DNA of 64,000 nt from Setoptus koraiensis (Eukaryota; Arthropoda): positions 14,694,001 to 14,758,000 of the forward strand of contig CM106586.1 in assembly GCA_048013815.1 (NCBI GenBank), written 5' to 3'. Of the stretch, positions 61,440 to 64,000 are shown one piece after another (positions within the stretch are counted from its first letter, which is position 1; every line of letters starts with the position of its first letter). The notes below the pieces were generated by a model that saw nothing but the letters and a program-made list of their open reading frames with translations, ran no database searches and was not told where the DNA came from. The translations under genes and the position numbers were made by a program.

Positions 61440-61716
61440 CTATAACTGGACTACAACAACTGCAACAGCTACAACATAACAATCGTATTACGTTATTGTT
61501 CTTCTCAAATTGGCAAATTGAGAGAATTGTGGCCGCTCGGAGCTGACCAATTTAGAGAGAGAGAAGAATTTATTGCCAGCACACAGAGCGAAGCAAGTTA
61601 GGCAAGCATGACAGCAGCGCTCATATATCAATTGGTGATGAGCGGCAAATAGCGGTCGCTTCTCTCGCCGGCCATTACACAATATTGGCACAAACAAACT
61701 TTTCGGCCACCGCTAC

Positions 61717-61893
61717 CTGTCCCACAATTGTTTGTATTGGCCTCGGCGTCGTCGTCGGCGTCGTCATCGGCGTCGTCGCCGGCGTCGTCGGAATCGGCCA
61801 AAATCGTCAAGATGCGGCCAGAACCGGCCGGAATCAGTGAGAACGGACCGCAGTTGGTCAGTTGCGCCACTGTCGTCCGCCCGAAAGACTCGT
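61717..61893 (-). CDS. Candidate ZP-N exon with acidic insert
   Basis: A GCCGACAG acceptor and an ACAG|GTAGCG donor bound a 177-nt frame: DESFGRTTVAQLTNCGPF, then SLIPAGSGRILTILADSD, an Asp/Ala run and NTNNCGT. CGT is the usual third-cysteine signature of ZP-N. The exon leaves one base, matching the two-base entry of 61439-61351. The Asp run comes from a GTC/GGC repeat on the plus strand. A chance open frame remains possible. Confidence 0.4.
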
Positions 61894-63098
61894 CTGTCGG
61901 CAACCGAAACTCGGCTTTGCTCAGCTCAACGCCACCGGCCAGCGCTCAAATAAATGAACGCCGCGCCGGCCGTTATTTGTTGACCGTTACTTGTTGTTGT
62001 TTGGTACCGCTATGGCGACCGACGGCGGCCAGTGGCGGCCGTAACGGTCGCATCCGCCGCTCGTCACCAATTGATATATCACACTGATATAATGTATCGA
62101 TGTATTACATTGATATATCGCATCGATGTATCATATCGATATATTACATTGATGTATCATATTGATTTATTATGTCGATTTGTATTGATTTTGTCGATTT
62201 TTGTATTTGGTGGCCGACATTATCCGCACGGCCGCTGACCTTGCACGGCCGCCGGCGCGCACCGACTGAGAGGCCGCCACTGAAAATGGCTGCAAGTGGC
62301 CGAAAATGGCTGCAAGTGGCCGAAAATGAGCGCCGGAGATGGCCATTGTTTTCATTTGCGGCGGGCGCCCGTCGCTCAATTACAAGGCCCGATTTTTTGC
62401 CCTGGCCGCCAGCCTACATTACGTAACGTGGGCAAGAAAAAATGGCTCCGTTGCGTGTCGGCCGACCTCTTAACAGCGCCACCAAAAACGACAGCGAGCA
62501 AAAAAGGCACAACAAATATAATAAGTGGCGTTGTTGCGACTTTTTGCATAATTTGCAATTGTTTTACGACCACGACGACCACGGCCGGCAAACGGCCGCT
62601 TAAATAGCCACTGTGCCACTGCTATTCGACCGGCTATCTGACGGGATATTCCACTGGCCATTTGACGGGATATTCCACTGGCTTTTTAACTGGATATTTG
62701 ACTGGCTTTTTACTGGATATTTGACTGGCCAATGCACAGGCGCAGTGCGCTTTGCCTCGAAGGCCGCCGCTCAAATTGGCCGGTGTCAATTTGAATAGCG
62801 GCAGTGCGCCGATTGGAATTGAATGTCGGCTTGCACAGAGTGATATGGCAAGAAAAAATCAGGAACAAGCGCCGAAAAAACACTTGTTACTCAAAATAAA
62901 TTATATCTGATATTGCAGCATGCGTCTAATTTGGCATTGAAACAAAGCCGACAAGCGTCGGCTTCGAAATCGATACCGCGCCGCAATAATAAGGTTAGCA
63001 CCGGTGCACAGGTAACAACAGGTAACAAGGCGAATTATTGAGGGCCGACAAGACGCCGTGTTATGCGCAGGTAATTTGATTGTGCGATGCGATTGATT

Positions 63099-63179
63099 TT
63101 TTTCTATCTCTTGTTTCTATCTCTTGTTTCTATCTCTTGTTTCCATCTCTTGTTTCCATCTCTTGTTTTCTATCTCTTG
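63099..63179. repeat. 13-bp TTTCTATCTCTTG repeat
   Basis: Six units with C/T changes. Confidence 0.9.
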
Positions 63180-63372
63180 GCCAGTCACATAGACACTGTA
63201 AGCGGACAGGTGAGCGGACAGCGGAAGAGTCAGTTGCTGTTGTTGCTGCAAAACACTCGATCGGCAAAAACTCAGCCAATCCAATCTCACCTGTACCATG
63301 TGCCTGCTGTAGTAACTGGCGTAATTATGACGTAATTACGCGCTAGTTATTATTTCAGTTTCAGTTGCAGCC

Positions 63373-63501
63373 ATGGATAGAATAGAAATGGAAATGACGC
63401 CGCTCAATCGCTGGTCGCGCTTCCAGTTGGCGCGTCGCTTCAATTGGCCCCAATATCGACGTGATGTGATCATGCGACTCATATCCTATGCTGACTCATG
63501 A
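63373..63501 (+). CDS. Possible small ORF, unrecognised
   Basis: 42 codons with a good ATG context (GCAGCCATGG), preceded by a TTTCAG-like acceptor. The peptide is Arg-rich (RWSRFQLARRFNWPQYRRD) and not low-complexity, unlike its surroundings. There is no known homologue and it may be chance. Confidence 0.2.
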   Translation: MDRIEMEMTPLNRWSRFQLARRFNWPQYRRDVIMRLISYADS

Positions 63502-63871
63502 TATATATGTGAGGATATGTGGACAGTGAGATGCATGCGGATATTGGAAATGGCGCAACGAGTACAAGTGTCGGCGGCGGGTGCCAGCTTGCTTGTTTGG
63601 CGGATCAAGATCAAGGTGAGTCAATCACCTGGATGCACACGACGCAGCAAATTATATTTTCGGCTGCCGTTGTCCATTGTCGACCAATTGGCAACAACGA
63701 CAACAACAGCAACGACAACAACAACGACAACAAGTTTACTGGCGAGTCGTATTCACAACGACCTATTCACAGCAACAAGACGAGAGCAACAGGTGACAAC
63801 AGGTACAACTTGAAGTTATACTCTCCATTCGTGTGCTATTGATATTGCGCACAGCGCAACACACCTGTCGC

Positions 63872-64000
63872 TGGCCGCCGACAACAACAACGACAACAAC
63901 AGCGCCAACAACAGCGGCAACAACAGCAACAACAACAGCAACAACAACAACAACAACAACAGCAACGACTACAACAGCGACAACAACAGCAACAGGTGAC
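63872..64000 (+). repeat. CAA/CAG/CGA microsatellite at window end
   Basis: Runs off the right edge as CAACAACAGCAACAG units. Confidence 0.88.

Larger units (their letters stand above)
61894..64000. other. Right end: unresolved 5' part of the ZP gene or next gene
   Basis: Contains ATATCGATG-type repeats (62068-62180), a GGATATTTGACTGGC repeat (62641-62730), a TTTCTATCTCTTG repeat and terminal CAA/CAG repeats. A 42-codon plus-strand frame after TTTCAGTTGCAGCC (63373-63501, MDRIEMEMTPLNRWSRFQLA and on) and a nearby frame ending at an AAG|GTGAGT donor (63617) are exon-like but unrecognised. Confidence 0.4.

Noticed and set aside
1-64000. Transposons or virus-like elements
   Set aside because: I looked for reverse transcriptase, integrase, transposase and capsid motifs and for long terminal repeats in the translated frames and saw none. 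The hairpins are too short and lack target-site duplications I can identify.

Overview
The window looks like animal nuclear DNA, most likely from an arthropod. It carries an 11-zinc-finger CTCF, a RICTOR gene, an arthropod-style ZP-domain cuticle or matrix protein, TOP1 and NDUFS6. Coding exons are few and long: RICTOR has a 4.6 kb exon, and CTCF and TOP1 are each one uninterrupted frame. The rest is GC-rich, low-complexity DNA full of tandem repeats. A small-genome chelicerate such as a mite would fit, but the sequence alone does not fix the taxon.

Layout. 1-10.9 kb: GC-rich, repeat-laden DNA with no recognisable gene. 10.94-12.2 kb: a broken 3' fragment of RICTOR (+) facing a His/Gln-rich zinc-ribbon gene (copy A, -). 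12.3-27.8 kb: a second repeat desert. 27.8-40.1 kb: a compact, AT-richer gene island holding zinc-ribbon copy B (+), RICTOR (-), CTCF (-), TOP1 (+) and NDUFS6 (-). 41.47-54.6 kb, probably reaching 61.9 kb: one ZP-domain transmembrane gene on the minus strand. Its small exons are separated by introns of 161 bp, 10.5 kb and 1.5 kb, and probably also 6.7 kb, filled with the same repeat-rich DNA. The right-hand desert is therefore largely intron.

The main discovery is an inverted segmental duplication. Copy B and the RICTOR 3' end (27.9-28.8 kb) recur as a mirror image at 10.94-11.77 kb. There the RICTOR part has decayed (premature stop, 60-bp and 12-bp deletions) while the zinc-ribbon part remains open and nearly identical. 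Both zinc-ribbon proteins start with an engrailed-type EH1 motif (FSIESIL or FSIENIL, a Groucho-binding signature), run through a long Q/H tract and end in a C-x2-C-x10-C-x2-C ribbon plus a basic tail. I do not recognise this architecture as a named family.

Other points are a 70-residue Asn/Ser-rich insert in the TOP1 catalytic core, a YDF cohesin-type motif in CTCF, a 33-bp inverted repeat carrying the first RICTOR codons, several perfect hairpins, and a strongly recurrent bZIP-like octamer (TTRCGYAA) confined to the deserts. I found no transposase, reverse transcriptase, viral gene, CRISPR array, rRNA or convincing tRNA.
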